Origin: Leptotrichia sp. oral taxon 215 str. W9775
GTDB lineage: Bacteria; Fusobacteriota; Fusobacteriia; Fusobacteriales; Leptotrichiaceae
Direction of reading: 5' to 3'
NCBI RefSeq assembly: GCF_000469505.1
Contig: NZ_KI272836.1
Span: forward strand, 1-64,000
DNA length: 64,000 bases
The position numbers were made by a program, and so were the translations under genes. Of this stretch, positions 44,244-53,211 are shown piece by piece. The notes beneath the pieces were generated by a model, which was not told where the DNA came from, made no database searches, and was given only the letters and a program-made list of their open reading frames with translations. The stretch's first letter is position 1. Each line of letters opens with the position of its first letter.

Positions 44244-45002
44244 GTGGAACACAATTTATGGAAATTACTGGAAACTCTGAAAGAAAATAAATGGATTGAT
44301 TTGACTCATGAACTTACAAATGACAGTCCTTACTGGGGTGGAATGCCTGACGGAGTTCTGGAACTTAATAAGACAATTATTGATTACCCTGAAATGAATC
44401 TTAACATACAGACACACAAATTCCCAGGGCAGTTTGGTACACATATAGATTATCCTGGACACTTTGTGCAAAATGCACGTCTGGCAGGAGGTTTCAAAGT
44501 TGAAGATACTGTTTTACCTTTAGTTGTCATTGATTTAAGTAAAAAAGTTCAGGAAAATAACGACTATGAAATAACTATAGATGATATTCTGGAGTTTGAA
44601 AAAGAGCATGGTACTATACCTGAAAATTCATTTGTTGTTTTCAGATCTGACTGGAGCAAAAGATGGCCTGATATGAAAGCACTTACAAATGCTGATAGTG
44701 AAGGAAATGCACATACACCAGGATGGCCAATTCCTACACTTGAATTTCTGTTTGATAAGAGAAATGCTGCAGGAGTGGGACATGAAACTCTTGATACGGA
44801 TGCAGCTGTAACTTGTGCAAAAAATGGAGATCTTGTAGGGGAAAGATACATTCTTCAAAAAGATAAGTTTCAGGTGGAAGCAATGGCAAACCTTGACAAA
44901 CTTCCTCCAGTAGGAGCTGTTATATTTGTCGCTGCCCCTAGAATTATTTCTGCAAATGGACTGCCTGTAAGGGCATGGGCTGTTATTCCTGAAAAGAAAT
45001 AA
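44244..45002 (+). CDS. Cyclase family protein (kynurenine formamidase-like)
   Basis: 252 aa. Seen: WIDLTHELTNDSPYWGG and the metal-binding signature FGTHIDYPGHF (HxGTHxDxPxH pattern), with PxxAGVGHETLDTDA and GLPVRAWAVIPE. The family hydrolyses N-formylkynurenine or related amides/esters; other tryptophan genes are absent here, so the substrate is open. GTG 44244 follows AAGGA at 10 nt; GTG 44235 is too close to that site. Confidence 0.83.
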   Translation: MEHNLWKLLETLKENKWIDLTHELTNDSPYWGGMPDGVLELNKTIIDYPEMNLNIQTHKFPGQFGTHIDYPGHFVQNARLAGGFKVEDTVLPLVVIDLSKKVQENNDYEITIDDILEFEKEHGTIPENSFVVFRSDWSKRWPDMKALTNADSEGNAHTPGWPIPTLEFLFDKRNAAGVGHETLDTDAAVTCAKNGDLVGERYILQKDKFQVEAMANLDKLPPVGAVIFVAAPRIISANGLPVRAWAVIPEKK

Positions 45003-45019
45003 TAAATTTAGGATAAAAT

Positions 45020-45080
45020 AAAATAGAGCTATAAAGTACAGTTTAAATACATGTTGCCTTTATAACTCTATTTTTTTATT
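45020..45080 (+). terminator. Terminator of the cyclase gene
   Basis: AAATAGAGCTATAAAG pairs with CTTTATAACTCTATTT, followed by TTTTTATT. Confidence 0.8.
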
Positions 45081-45204
45081 TTATATTACTTTTTGTTATT
45101 TTTCCTTTTTCTTTCAATATTACTTTATTTTATCACCGATATATTTATTTCCAACTAAATAAGTTACAGTATTCTCATAATAATTAAAAATTGTTATTAT
45201 ATTT

Positions 45205-46734
45205 TTAAACAAGACCGAAGCTTATTAGTCTCAAAATTTTTCCAAACCATGAAAGAGGTTCAGTATCTTCTCCTGCGACTATCTCTATTTTCGAAACGAC
45301 ATTTCCATCATCAAGTACCTCAAGCATTGCTATTTTTTCTCCCTTTTCTATTCCTTTTTTCCCGGCATCTACATTCAGGTCGTTTATTCTGAAAGTATAG
45401 TTTGAATTATCTATCTGGTAGACATTATCTGAGATGACCCCCTTCAGTTCTTTCTTTTTACCATTTAATACTTTAAATTTCCCCATTTCCTTACCTACTG
45501 TATAAATAGCCTGAAGTCTGTCTTCTATTTTGGTAAATTCAACCTTCTGGTCGTCATTTCTTTCTACATCTGTTCTATTTCCCAGTGTAACTGATACAAT
45601 TTCAAGATTTCCAAGTTTACTTGTCAATATCAGATTATATCCTGCATCTGCATGGAAACCTGTCTTCAATCCATATATTCCATATCTGTATAGTAAAGCA
45701 TTTCTATTTTTATATATTACCTGATCTCCATTCGAGTTAGGTAATTCAAGCTGTAACTGACTGGACCACTCTTTTATCCTGTCGTCTTCAGAAGCTTTTC
45801 TTCCCATAAGATACAGATCATAAGCTGTGGAAATATCCATAGGCTTGCCTGTCATTGAAGTAGGCAATCCTGCCGGAGTATAAAACACAGTATCTGTCAT
45901 TCCTAATTCCTGAGCCTTTTCATTCATAAGAGCTACAAATTTTTCTATATCCCCCTTACCTATATGTTTTGCCACAAGATAGGCTGCATTGTTTGCAGAG
46001 TATATTATTTCTGATTTCAGAAGAGTTTCCAATGTAAAACAGTCTCCATGTTTTACATTTAGCCAGCTTCCTTTAAGATAGGCAGTATCAGGCGTAAAGC
46101 ATATTTCATCATCTAAACTTGCATTTCCTTTATCTATTTCGTCAAGTGCAACAATTATGTTCATTACCTTTGCCAGTGAAGCTGTAGGGTGTTTTTCTCT
46201 TTCCCCCTGTGCCTTCAGTACCTTTCCTTCCCTTGTTGCTATAAATTTATGTATTGGTCCACTGTATTTTGAAATTCCTTCAATTTCCTTGTCTTCAGCT
46301 TCTATCACTTTCTTTTCTTTTTCTTTATCTTTTTTATCCTTTTTCTTTTTTTTCTTATGATTTTTATTATCTAATTTTTCACTGGGATTTACTTCATTTT
46401 CCCCATTTTTTATATTATTTAAATTATTTACATCTCCATTTTGAGGATTTTCATTTCCATTATTGAGATTTGCAGCATCTGTTTCTGTTGACTGACCTTT
46501 ATTATTTTTCAGTTCTTTTTCAATATTTTTTTTATTTTTTAAAGAATGTTTCTTCTTTTTATCACTATTTGCTTCATTATCTTCATGTTTTCCACCCTTA
46601 TTTTTCGGCTTTATAATCCCCGGATTTTCAGGTGCTGTTTCATTTTGTGAATTTCTGCTTTTAACTCCTGTTCCAAAAGTCAGAACTGTTATAAAAATTA
46701 TAAATACCATTATACTTTTTGTCCTGTTTATCAT
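45205..46734 (-). CDS. D-alanyl-D-alanine carboxypeptidase (S11, DacA-type) with Lys-rich linker
   Basis: Trims the terminal D-Ala of peptidoglycan pentapeptides. 509 aa: N-terminal membrane segment (SIMVFIIFITVLTFGTG), an unusual 120-residue linker of Lys/Asn/Glu/Asp (runs such as NHKKKKKKDKK), then the S11 domain with ASLAKVMN (SxxK), YSANNAA (SxN) and LKTGFHADAGYNL (KTG), and a C-terminal PBP5_C domain. The linker is much longer than usual. ATG 46734 follows GAGGAA. Confidence 0.9.
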   Translation of the reverse strand: MINRTKSIMVFIIFITVLTFGTGVKSRNSQNETAPENPGIIKPKNKGGKHEDNEANSDKKKKHSLKNKKNIEKELKNNKGQSTETDAANLNNGNENPQNGDVNNLNNIKNGENEVNPSEKLDNKNHKKKKKKDKKDKEKEKKVIEAEDKEIEGISKYSGPIHKFIATREGKVLKAQGEREKHPTASLAKVMNIIVALDEIDKGNASLDDEICFTPDTAYLKGSWLNVKHGDCFTLETLLKSEIIYSANNAAYLVAKHIGKGDIEKFVALMNEKAQELGMTDTVFYTPAGLPTSMTGKPMDISTAYDLYLMGRKASEDDRIKEWSSQLQLELPNSNGDQVIYKNRNALLYRYGIYGLKTGFHADAGYNLILTSKLGNLEIVSVTLGNRTDVERNDDQKVEFTKIEDRLQAIYTVGKEMGKFKVLNGKKKELKGVISDNVYQIDNSNYTFRINDLNVDAGKKGIEKGEKIAMLEVLDDGNVVSKIEIVAGEDTEPLSWFGKILRLISFGLV

Positions 46735-46788
46735 TTTCACCATTCCTCATTTTATTCTTGTTATCTTCATAAGCTTCTTCTTATACAT

Positions 46789-47490
46789 TTATTTTTTGGC
46801 TTTTTTAGTTTTCTTAGCCTTTACTGTTTCTTTTTCCTTCTTTTTGGCTTCCTTTAATAAATTTTCATAATATTTGCAATATTCTTTTATTTCACACACT
46901 TCACATTGCGGTTTTCTTGCCTTGCATTTATCCCTTCCCTGTAAAATCAAATAATGTGAATATTCAAACCAGCTTTTTTTAGGAACAAATTTCATCAGTT
47001 CCCTTTCTATAATTTCAGGATTTTCACTTTTCACAAATCCAATATGGTTGGAAAGTCTCTTTACATGAGTATCCACTACAATTCCTTCCCTTATATCCCA
47101 TATTTCTCCTAAAACTACATTTGCTGTTTTCCGTCCAACTCCTGCAAGCTCCACAAGTTCTTCCATTTTATCAGGAATAACATCATTATGTTTTTCCAGC
47201 ATTGCTTCTGCATTTAATTTTATATTTTTAGCCTTATTTTTATAAAACCCTGTTGATTTTATATATTTTTCCAGCACTTTTATATCCATATTACGGATAT
47301 CCTGTGGTTCCCTGACTACTTTAAACAGCTCCTTTGTTACAATGTTGACCCTTTCATCTGTACACTGTGCCGACAAAATAACTGCAACCATCAGTTGATA
47401 AGGTGTCTCGAAATCCAGGGCGCACTTTGGTTTACCAAATTTCTTTTCAAGTATTGGAAATATTTTATTAAATCTTTCCTTTTTCGTCAT
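46789..47490 (-). CDS. nth: Endonuclease III (DNA glycosylase/AP lyase)
   Basis: Removes oxidised pyrimidines. 233 aa. Seen: LSAQCTDERVN, catalytic Lys in GVGRKTANVVLG (helix-hairpin-helix), catalytic Asp in VVDTHVKRL, the [4Fe-4S] ligands C-x6-C-x2-C-x5-C at CKARKPQCEVCEIKEYC, and an extra Lys-rich tail (about 25 residues) that may add DNA affinity. Confidence 0.94.
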   Translation of the reverse strand: MTKKERFNKIFPILEKKFGKPKCALDFETPYQLMVAVILSAQCTDERVNIVTKELFKVVREPQDIRNMDIKVLEKYIKSTGFYKNKAKNIKLNAEAMLEKHNDVIPDKMEELVELAGVGRKTANVVLGEIWDIREGIVVDTHVKRLSNHIGFVKSENPEIIERELMKFVPKKSWFEYSHYLILQGRDKCKARKPQCEVCEIKEYCKYYENLLKEAKKKEKETVKAKKTKKAKK

Positions 47491-47527
47491 TTTCTCTCCT
47501 AAAATTTTTCTTTAAAAATTAATCCTG

Positions 47528-48178
47528 TTAAAACTTATCAATTATATATTTCATCCCTTCCAGAACTAAAAAGTGGACAGGATAAAAAACATAAAAAAAA
47601 TACTTCATATTTTTCCCTTTTCTTCCATTATATGAAAATATAGGGATTAATGAGAACATAGAATATATCTGAACCTTTGCCAAGTCAAAAATACCGGGAT
47701 ACAATACAAGTAGCATATTCAATGCCAGAAATGCACAGAATATAAGAAATTTTTTTCTCCTTAAAATACCGAACAGGGCTATTGTCAATATCCCGTACAC
47801 TCCATAATCAAAATCATACTTTTTTGCCACATAAACAAGTCCACCAATTAAAATAACCTTTATTAAAAAAGGAATCTTTCCTGAATAAAATATTTTCATT
47901 ACTACAAGTCCCAGAAGTAATGTAAAAAATATATTCAGCGGATAGTTAAGTTTAAAAATATATGCAGGAATTTGGGAAATTACAGCAAAAAAAAATAATC
48001 TTCCAAAATATTTTTTAAAATTTCCCGTATGGAAATATCCTTCCCCAAGCGAAAAGGAAAATATTGGAAAAGCCATTCTTCCTATAATATTTAAAATTTC
48101 AGGTCCCCCTATTATATAATGATAGTGGTCAATAAACATTGACAGGATACCTATAATTTTTAAAACAAATAAACTCAT
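47528..48178 (-). CDS. TraX-family membrane protein
   Basis: 216 aa, about 7-8 membrane segments. Seen: LKIIGILSMFIDHYHYIIGG, IGRMAFPIFSFSLGEGYFHT and RLFFFAVISQIPAY, the signatures of TraX (pilin N-acetylation in conjugative systems). Chromosomal homologues are common and of unknown substrate; no conjugation genes are near. It starts 2 nt after the upstream acetyltransferase gene. Confidence 0.82.
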   Translation of the reverse strand: MSLFVLKIIGILSMFIDHYHYIIGGPEILNIIGRMAFPIFSFSLGEGYFHTGNFKKYFGRLFFFAVISQIPAYIFKLNYPLNIFFTLLLGLVVMKIFYSGKIPFLIKVILIGGLVYVAKKYDFDYGVYGILTIALFGILRRKKFLIFCAFLALNMLLVLYPGIFDLAKVQIYSMFSLIPIFSYNGRKGKNMKYFFYVFYPVHFLVLEGMKYIIDKF

Positions 48179-48180
48179 AG

Positions 48181-48453
48181 TTATTCAGCCTTTATGAAGT
48201 CATATTTCTCATTTTCAAATTTTTTCACTATATAGCTGCATACAGGTACTATTTTATAGCCATTTTTTTCAGCATATTCCACACCTGCATCAAGAAGCTT
48301 TTCAGCAATTCCCTGACCTCTCATTAGCCGTGATACGTATGTATGGTCAAAATATAGCTTATTTCCTTCTTTTCTGTAAGTCAGCTCAGCAATTACTTCT
48401 TCCTTTTCATTACTAATGAAAAAGCCTTTATCCTCAATATGTTTTATCTCCAT
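48181..48453 (-). CDS. Small GNAT-type acetyltransferase (YjdJ-like)
   Basis: 90 aa. Seen: RLMRGQGIAEKLLDAGVEYA, the acetyl-CoA-binding Q/RxxGxG/A loop, and VPVCSYI, KYDFI. Fits the short GCN5-related YjdJ/Gtn family. Substrate unknown. Organised with TraX in the same transcript. Confidence 0.85.
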   Translation of the reverse strand: MEIKHIEDKGFFISNEKEEVIAELTYRKEGNKLYFDHTYVSRLMRGQGIAEKLLDAGVEYAEKNGYKIVPVCSYIVKKFENEKYDFIKAE

Positions 48454-48676
48454 TAAATTAACCTCCGGATTTTATTTCAAATTCTATTGTCCTTCAACTT
48501 TTATTTATTTTTTAATTATATCATAAAAATCGTTTTTTTTTTAGAAAAAAATTATTTTCTCCTTTTTTTAACGTTTTATGCACTTAATTTCTCTTGAAAG
48601 CACTATAACTTCTCATAAAAAAAGACTACATAACTTTCGTCATCTAATCTTTTTTCAATTTAAAATATTCAAGCTT

Positions 48677-48958
48677 CTATTTTTTTACAAGAGTCACATT
48701 AACTTCCGAATCCTCAAGAGCAGTTCCTTTTATGAAATTCACTCCATCAAAATTCAGTATATCTCCTGGTACAAGAACATGTTTTTCAGTATCATTAAGA
48801 TACATTTCCATTTTTCCCTTTAAAACTGAAAATATAATTTCTTCATTTTCATGATTATGTGAAGGAATAGCTTCACCTGATTTCAATACCTTTTTTACAA
48901 CTTTAAAATTATTTCCGCTGAAAAGCATTCCACCTTCATTTTTTACTGTACCAAACAT
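48677..48958 (-). CDS. Small cupin-domain protein
   Basis: 93 aa, a single beta-barrel with the two cupin motifs: IPSHNHENEEIIFSVLKGKM (metal His/Glu) and PGDILNFDGVNFIKG. Substrate unknown; often a small regulator or isomerase partner. AGGAGATGA precedes the ATG. The 220 bp before the acetyltransferase gene contain only AT-rich sequence. Confidence 0.82.
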   Translation of the reverse strand: MFGTVKNEGGMLFSGNNFKVVKKVLKSGEAIPSHNHENEEIIFSVLKGKMEMYLNDTEKHVLVPGDILNFDGVNFIKGTALEDSEVNVTLVKK

Positions 48959-49103
48959 CTATATCATCTCCTGTTATTTATTATTTATATTTTAGTTTAT
49001 TATACAGTATTTCAGGAAAAAAATTTGTAATCTATGTTACATATTTTCTATTTGCATATTTTCTTTTATACTATTTTATAAATCTTCTCACTTCTATAAT
49101 CCA

Positions 49104-49922
49104 CTACTCTTCATCAATTTCTATACCGTATACTTCCATAAGCTTTTTGGCTACACCGTTTCTCGAATTACTTGTTACAATTTCCAGATCAGGCAGAGCC
49201 TCCTTTAAAGTATAGTGGGCATTTTTCATAATACATCCTTTTTTAGCTTCCTTCAGCATTTCATAGTCATTAAATCCGTCTCCAAATGCAATGACATCAT
49301 CTAAAGTAAATCCTTCCATATCGCAAAGTTTTTTTACGGCTATTGCTTTATTTACATTCATATCAAATATTTCAAGGCACTCAGGATGTGTAAATGCAAC
49401 GTTTACCTTTCCTTCTGTTTTTTCAAGTATAATTTTTTCAAGCTTCAGAAGTTCTTTTCTTGGGCCTATATAGTAAATTTTTGTTATATTTTTTTTTCTC
49501 AGTTCCTCAATAGGTCTTATTTCAGATGTGAAATGTGGCTCTTCCTTAAACGGATTAACCTTTCTTTCCTCTGTTGTCAGAAACCATCTGTTGTCACTGT
49601 ATACATTTATATGTATTAAATCTGATACTGCCATATAATCTATATCAAGAACTATATTTTTTGATTCTTCATCTAAATCATCCCTATATATTTCATTTCC
49701 GTCAACATCGTTTATAACTCCTCCATTTGCTGAAATGAGAGGTATTTTTATACCTATCGACTCCATAATTCTTTTTGCATCAGGATATGCCCTCCCTGTA
49801 GCAATATAAAATTTTATTCCTCTATTATGTAATTCCCTTATAACTTTTTTTGATAATTCAGACACTTCCTGATCTGAGTTAAGTAGAGTACCATCAAGAT
49901 CACTTACTACAACTTTATACAT
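49104..49922 (-). CDS. HAD-superfamily (Cof/IIB) sugar phosphatase
   Basis: 272 aa. Seen: SDLDGTLLNSDQ (nucleophile Asp), ATGRAYPDA (motif II), NKAIAVKKL (Lys, motif III) and FGDGFNDYEML (motif IV), plus a C2B-type cap in the middle. Likely dephosphorylates sugar phosphates or flavin nucleotides. The nearest good ribosome site (AAAGGAG) is about 20 nt upstream of the ATG. Confidence 0.87.
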   Translation of the reverse strand: MYKVVVSDLDGTLLNSDQEVSELSKKVIRELHNRGIKFYIATGRAYPDAKRIMESIGIKIPLISANGGVINDVDGNEIYRDDLDEESKNIVLDIDYMAVSDLIHINVYSDNRWFLTTEERKVNPFKEEPHFTSEIRPIEELRKKNITKIYYIGPRKELLKLEKIILEKTEGKVNVAFTHPECLEIFDMNVNKAIAVKKLCDMEGFTLDDVIAFGDGFNDYEMLKEAKKGCIMKNAHYTLKEALPDLEIVTSNSRNGVAKKLMEVYGIEIDEE

Positions 49923-50227
49923 TTCTTTATTATATGTGGCTCATCTCCTTTAAAACATTTTTCTTTTTTGAGATGTTCCCATACATCCTCCTTCCTATCT
50001 AATATTTACTACCTATTTTATGTATATTATCTTAAATATTTTCAACAAAGTCAATACTAAACTTTTTCTTATTTTTCTTAAGTTTAACAAAGTAAACGTA
50101 AACATAATTCCAAATGACTTATAAGTCATTTAGTGTAAAATCTAGTTATATTTGAAATAGAAGTTAATTTCATATTTCAAATAAATTTAAAAAAGGAAGT
50201 TACACTTAAAAGGATAGGTGAGTTATT
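49923..50227 (+). promoter_or_regulatory. Regulatory region of the outer-membrane protein gene
   Basis: A 20-bp perfect palindrome (50112-50131; AAATGACTTA plus mirror) overlaps a likely promoter (ATGACT 50114, TAAAAT 50136-50141). Downstream, ATTTGAAAT (50150-50158) and ATTTCAAAT (50174-50182) form a hairpin in the leader, ending 45 nt before the start codon. The region upstream is AT-rich with nothing else. Confidence 0.55.
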
Positions 50228-50761
50228 ATGAAAAAAACATTATTAGGATTATTTTTAGTATTAGGAGCGGCTTCATTCTCTAACAATAAAATAGAAGTAA
50301 AAGGAGCTTACGATTTAGGAGGAAAATATCATTTTGAAAAATCTTCTGCCAAAGGTAAGGCAAATGCGATGGAAGCTGGAGCTGAATACAGATATGAAGT
50401 TACTCCAGGATTGGAACTTGGTGGAGGAGTAGCGTATCAGGCACATAAAGATTTAAAAGAGTATAAAGCAGATATGTATGATTCTGTACCAGTTTATGCA
50501 ACTGCAAAATATACTTTTGATACATCAGCTCCTGTAAAACCTTATGTAAAAGGAGATCTTGGATACTCAATCAATACTGATAAAGCAAAAGACGGAGTAT
50601 ACTATGGTGTAGGTGCAGGACTTAACATAAGCGACAACTTTAACGTTGATGTAATGTATAAAGAAAACAAAGGTAAATATGAAGTAGGAACAACAGATTA
50701 TAAAGCAGACTACAGAAGAGTTGGTCTTGGTGTAGGTTATAATTTCAACTTAGGTAAATAA
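50228..50761 (+). CDS. Outer-membrane beta-barrel protein
   Basis: 177 aa: signal peptide (MKKTLLGLFLVLGAASFS), then about eight amphipathic strands, ending in the terminal GVGYNFNLGK (aromatic strand end). Looks like an 8-stranded OmpA-like/opacity-type barrel without a periplasmic domain. Seen pattern: alternating residues as in ELGGGVAYQAH and VPVYATAKYTF. Probably abundant. Two ribosome-site-like runs lie within 30 nt of the ATG. Confidence 0.78.
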   Translation: MKKTLLGLFLVLGAASFSNNKIEVKGAYDLGGKYHFEKSSAKGKANAMEAGAEYRYEVTPGLELGGGVAYQAHKDLKEYKADMYDSVPVYATAKYTFDTSAPVKPYVKGDLGYSINTDKAKDGVYYGVGAGLNISDNFNVDVMYKENKGKYEVGTTDYKADYRRVGLGVGYNFNLGK

Positions 50762-50835
50762 TATAAGGAATATATTTTAAATTTTGATTTTGATTTTAGC
50801 GACCAACTAATTCTAATAGTTTATAATTTTTTTGA

Positions 50836-50863
50836 AGGAATGTCTTTATGGCATTCCTATTTT
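50836..50863 (+). terminator. Terminator of the outer-membrane protein gene
   Basis: AGGAATG-N9-CATTCCT stem followed by ATTTT. Confidence 0.75.
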
Positions 50864-50923
50864 AAATATATACCACATTTATTCTAGTATTTATAATACA
50901 TATTTTATTTTAATTTTTAAATG

Positions 50924-50999
50924 TGCTATAATTGGTATCACGATAATTCTTGTAAATGAAAATATATTCAATTTCTATCATTTTACTCAGAATTATAAA
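50924..50999 (+). promoter_or_regulatory. liv operon promoter and leader stem-loop
   Basis: Extended -10 TGCTATAAT (50924-50932). The leader then holds arms ATAATTCTTGTAAATGA (50943-) and TCATTTTACTCAGAATTAT (to about 50996), an imperfect stem-loop ending about 45 nt before the livJ ATG; a possible regulatory structure. Confidence 0.55.
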
Positions 51000-51044
51000 A
51001 TCTCATTATAAAAATTTTTATTTAATAAAGGAAAGGATGAAAAG

Positions 51045-52166
51045 ATGAAAAAAATTCTATTATGTGTCGCAATGCTGGCTATGTTTGTTGTCAGTTGTGG
51101 TGGCGGAAAAAGTGCTAAAGAAAAGGATGTTATAAAGGTTGGGGTTATTGGACCATTAACTGGAAACCTTGCTCAATACGGAACAAGTTCCATCAACGGA
51201 TTCAAACTTAAAGTTAAGGAAATAAACGAAGCCGGAGGAATTAATGGTAAAAAGATTGAAGTTGTAGAAGCAGACAGTAAAGGGGATGTACAGGAAGCAA
51301 TTAACGCTTTTAAAAAGATGGTATCTCAGGATAAAATTGATATTTTCGTAGGAGAAGTTACATCAGGACCATCTCTTGCAATTGCACCATTAGCTCAACA
51401 GGCTAAAATACCTATGATTACTTCAACTAGTACTGCATTTGATGTTACAAAGGATAAGGATTTCGTATTCAGAACAACATTTACAGATCCTTACCAAGGA
51501 GTAGTTGCCGCAAAATATGCAAAATCTAAAAACTTTAAAAACGTTACAATTTTAACTAATACAGGTAGTGATTATTCTGTTGGATTGGCAAATGCCTTCA
51601 AAGAACAGGCCGCTAAAGAAGGAATTCAAGTTAAGGAAGAACAGTATACTGCTGATGATAAAGACTTCAGAGCTCTTCTTACTAAAATAAAAGGTTCTAA
51701 CCCTGAAGTAATTTTTGTACCTGATTATTACAACACTATCGGATTAATTTTAACACAAGCTAAAGAATTAGGAATAAATGCTCAATTCTTAGGTGGAGAC
51801 GGATGGGACGGAATCCAGCAGGACTTTGGACAAGTTGCAAATGGTGCTCTTTTTGCCAGCCAGTTTGCTCCGGATGATCCTTCTGAAACTGTTCAGAAAT
51901 TCATAGCCGCTTATAAAAAAGAATACAAAATAGATCCTATAATTTTTGCAGCTTTAGGATATGATACAGGAACTATTTTAGAAACAGCACTGAAAAGTGT
52001 TTCTGACTTATCTTCAAAAGAAGCTATAAGAGATGCTATTAAAAACTTCAGTGGTGAAAATCTTGTTACAGGTTCATTGAAATTTGACCAAAATAGAAAC
52101 CCTGAAAAGAAAGTTACTTTCATTGAAGTAAAAGATGGAAAACTTACATTAAAAGAAAAATTCTAG
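51045..52166 (+). CDS. livJ: Branched-chain amino acid ABC transporter, substrate-binding lipoprotein
   Basis: 373 aa. Lipobox VVSC (Cys18), then a type I binding protein: KVGVIGPLTGNLAQYG, GGINGKKIEVVEADSKGD, MITSTSTAFDVTK. Binds Leu/Ile/Val or related amino acids and anchors in the envelope. A terminator-like hairpin follows, so it should be expressed more strongly than the rest of the operon. Confidence 0.93.
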   Translation: MKKILLCVAMLAMFVVSCGGGKSAKEKDVIKVGVIGPLTGNLAQYGTSSINGFKLKVKEINEAGGINGKKIEVVEADSKGDVQEAINAFKKMVSQDKIDIFVGEVTSGPSLAIAPLAQQAKIPMITSTSTAFDVTKDKDFVFRTTFTDPYQGVVAAKYAKSKNFKNVTILTNTGSDYSVGLANAFKEQAAKEGIQVKEEQYTADDKDFRALLTKIKGSNPEVIFVPDYYNTIGLILTQAKELGINAQFLGGDGWDGIQQDFGQVANGALFASQFAPDDPSETVQKFIAAYKKEYKIDPIIFAALGYDTGTILETALKSVSDLSSKEAIRDAIKNFSGENLVTGSLKFDQNRNPEKKVTFIEVKDGKLTLKEKF

Positions 52167-52187
52167 AAAATAAATCATTTCAAATTA

Positions 52188-52240
52188 CAGCTGTTAGGGG
52201 AAATATTCTTCTAGCAGCTTTTGAACTTTTTTATCTTTTT
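52188..52240 (+). terminator. Hairpin between livJ and livH (attenuator)
   Basis: AGCTGTTAG...CTAGCAGCT with a U-rich run behind, 60-70 nt before livH. Partial termination would give the usual excess of binding protein. Confidence 0.7.
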
Positions 52241-52296
52241 AAAAATAAATTAGAATTTAAACATATAAATATAAAGTGATATGAGGAGTTTTAAAT

Positions 52297-53193
52297 ATGT
52301 TAAAGAGTTTTATAGAACAGACGATTAACGGACTTCAGACTGGTAGTATATACGCCCTTATAGCATTGGGATATACAATGGTCTATGGTATCGTTAAACT
52401 TATAAATTTTGCCCACGGTGATATACTGATGGTTGGAGCTTATGCCACACTTATAGCTGTATCACATGGAATGCCTCTAATTGTTGCTATTGTTTTATCA
52501 ATGATTTTATGTGCATTTTTGGGAGTAGTAATTGATTTTCTGGCTTACAGGCCTATTAGAAAAGCACCTAAGATTTCAGCATTGATAACTGCTATTGGGA
52601 TGAGCTTCCTTCTGGAAAGTCTGGCACTTATAATATTCGGTGCAAACCCAAGAGTTATTGATCAGAAGTATATACCTGCTTTTCTGTCAAATAATAATAA
52701 AATCAGTATAGGATTTTTAAGTATAAGTATGCTTACAATATTTGTAATAGTTGTTACTTTAATATGCATGATAGCATTAAATCTGTTTATTAAAAATACA
52801 AAGCTTGGAAAAGCTACAAGGGCAGTATCTCAGGATACAGGTGCCGCTCAGCTTATGGGTATAAATGTAAATAAAACAATTGCCATCACTTTTGCAATAG
52901 GTTCAGGACTTGGAGCTTTAGGTGGAGCTTTATATGCCATCGTTTATCCTCAGATTGAACCTTACATGGGAATGCTTCCAGGACTTAAGGCATTTATAGC
53001 TGCAGTATTTGGAGGAATAGGAAGTATCCCTGGTGCAATGGTTGGTGGATACGTGTTAGGTCTGCTTGAAGCATATGTAAAAGGATCTTCCCTTACAACA
53101 TGGGCAAACCCAATTGTTTTCGGTGTATTGATTTTAATATTAATTTTCAGACCAAATGGATTATTTGGAAAAAATGTTAAAGAAAAAGTGTAA
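52297..53193 (+). CDS. livH: Branched-chain amino acid permease LivH
   Basis: 298 aa, about eight membrane segments. Seen: INGLQTGSIYALIALGYTMVYGIVKLINFAHGD and RAVSQDTGAAQLMGINVN (coupling helix). Forms the transmembrane pair with LivM. Ribosome site GAGGAG. Confidence 0.95.
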   Translation: MLKSFIEQTINGLQTGSIYALIALGYTMVYGIVKLINFAHGDILMVGAYATLIAVSHGMPLIVAIVLSMILCAFLGVVIDFLAYRPIRKAPKISALITAIGMSFLLESLALIIFGANPRVIDQKYIPAFLSNNNKISIGFLSISMLTIFVIVVTLICMIALNLFIKNTKLGKATRAVSQDTGAAQLMGINVNKTIAITFAIGSGLGALGGALYAIVYPQIEPYMGMLPGLKAFIAAVFGGIGSIPGAMVGGYVLGLLEAYVKGSSLTTWANPIVFGVLILILIFRPNGLFGKNVKEKV

Positions 53194-53211
53194 GGAGGGA
53201 AAGGAGGAAAT

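Noticed and set aside
47528..48178. Conjugative element because of TraX
   Set aside because: Neighbours are ordinary chromosomal genes and no other transfer gene is present; TraX-family proteins are often chromosomal.
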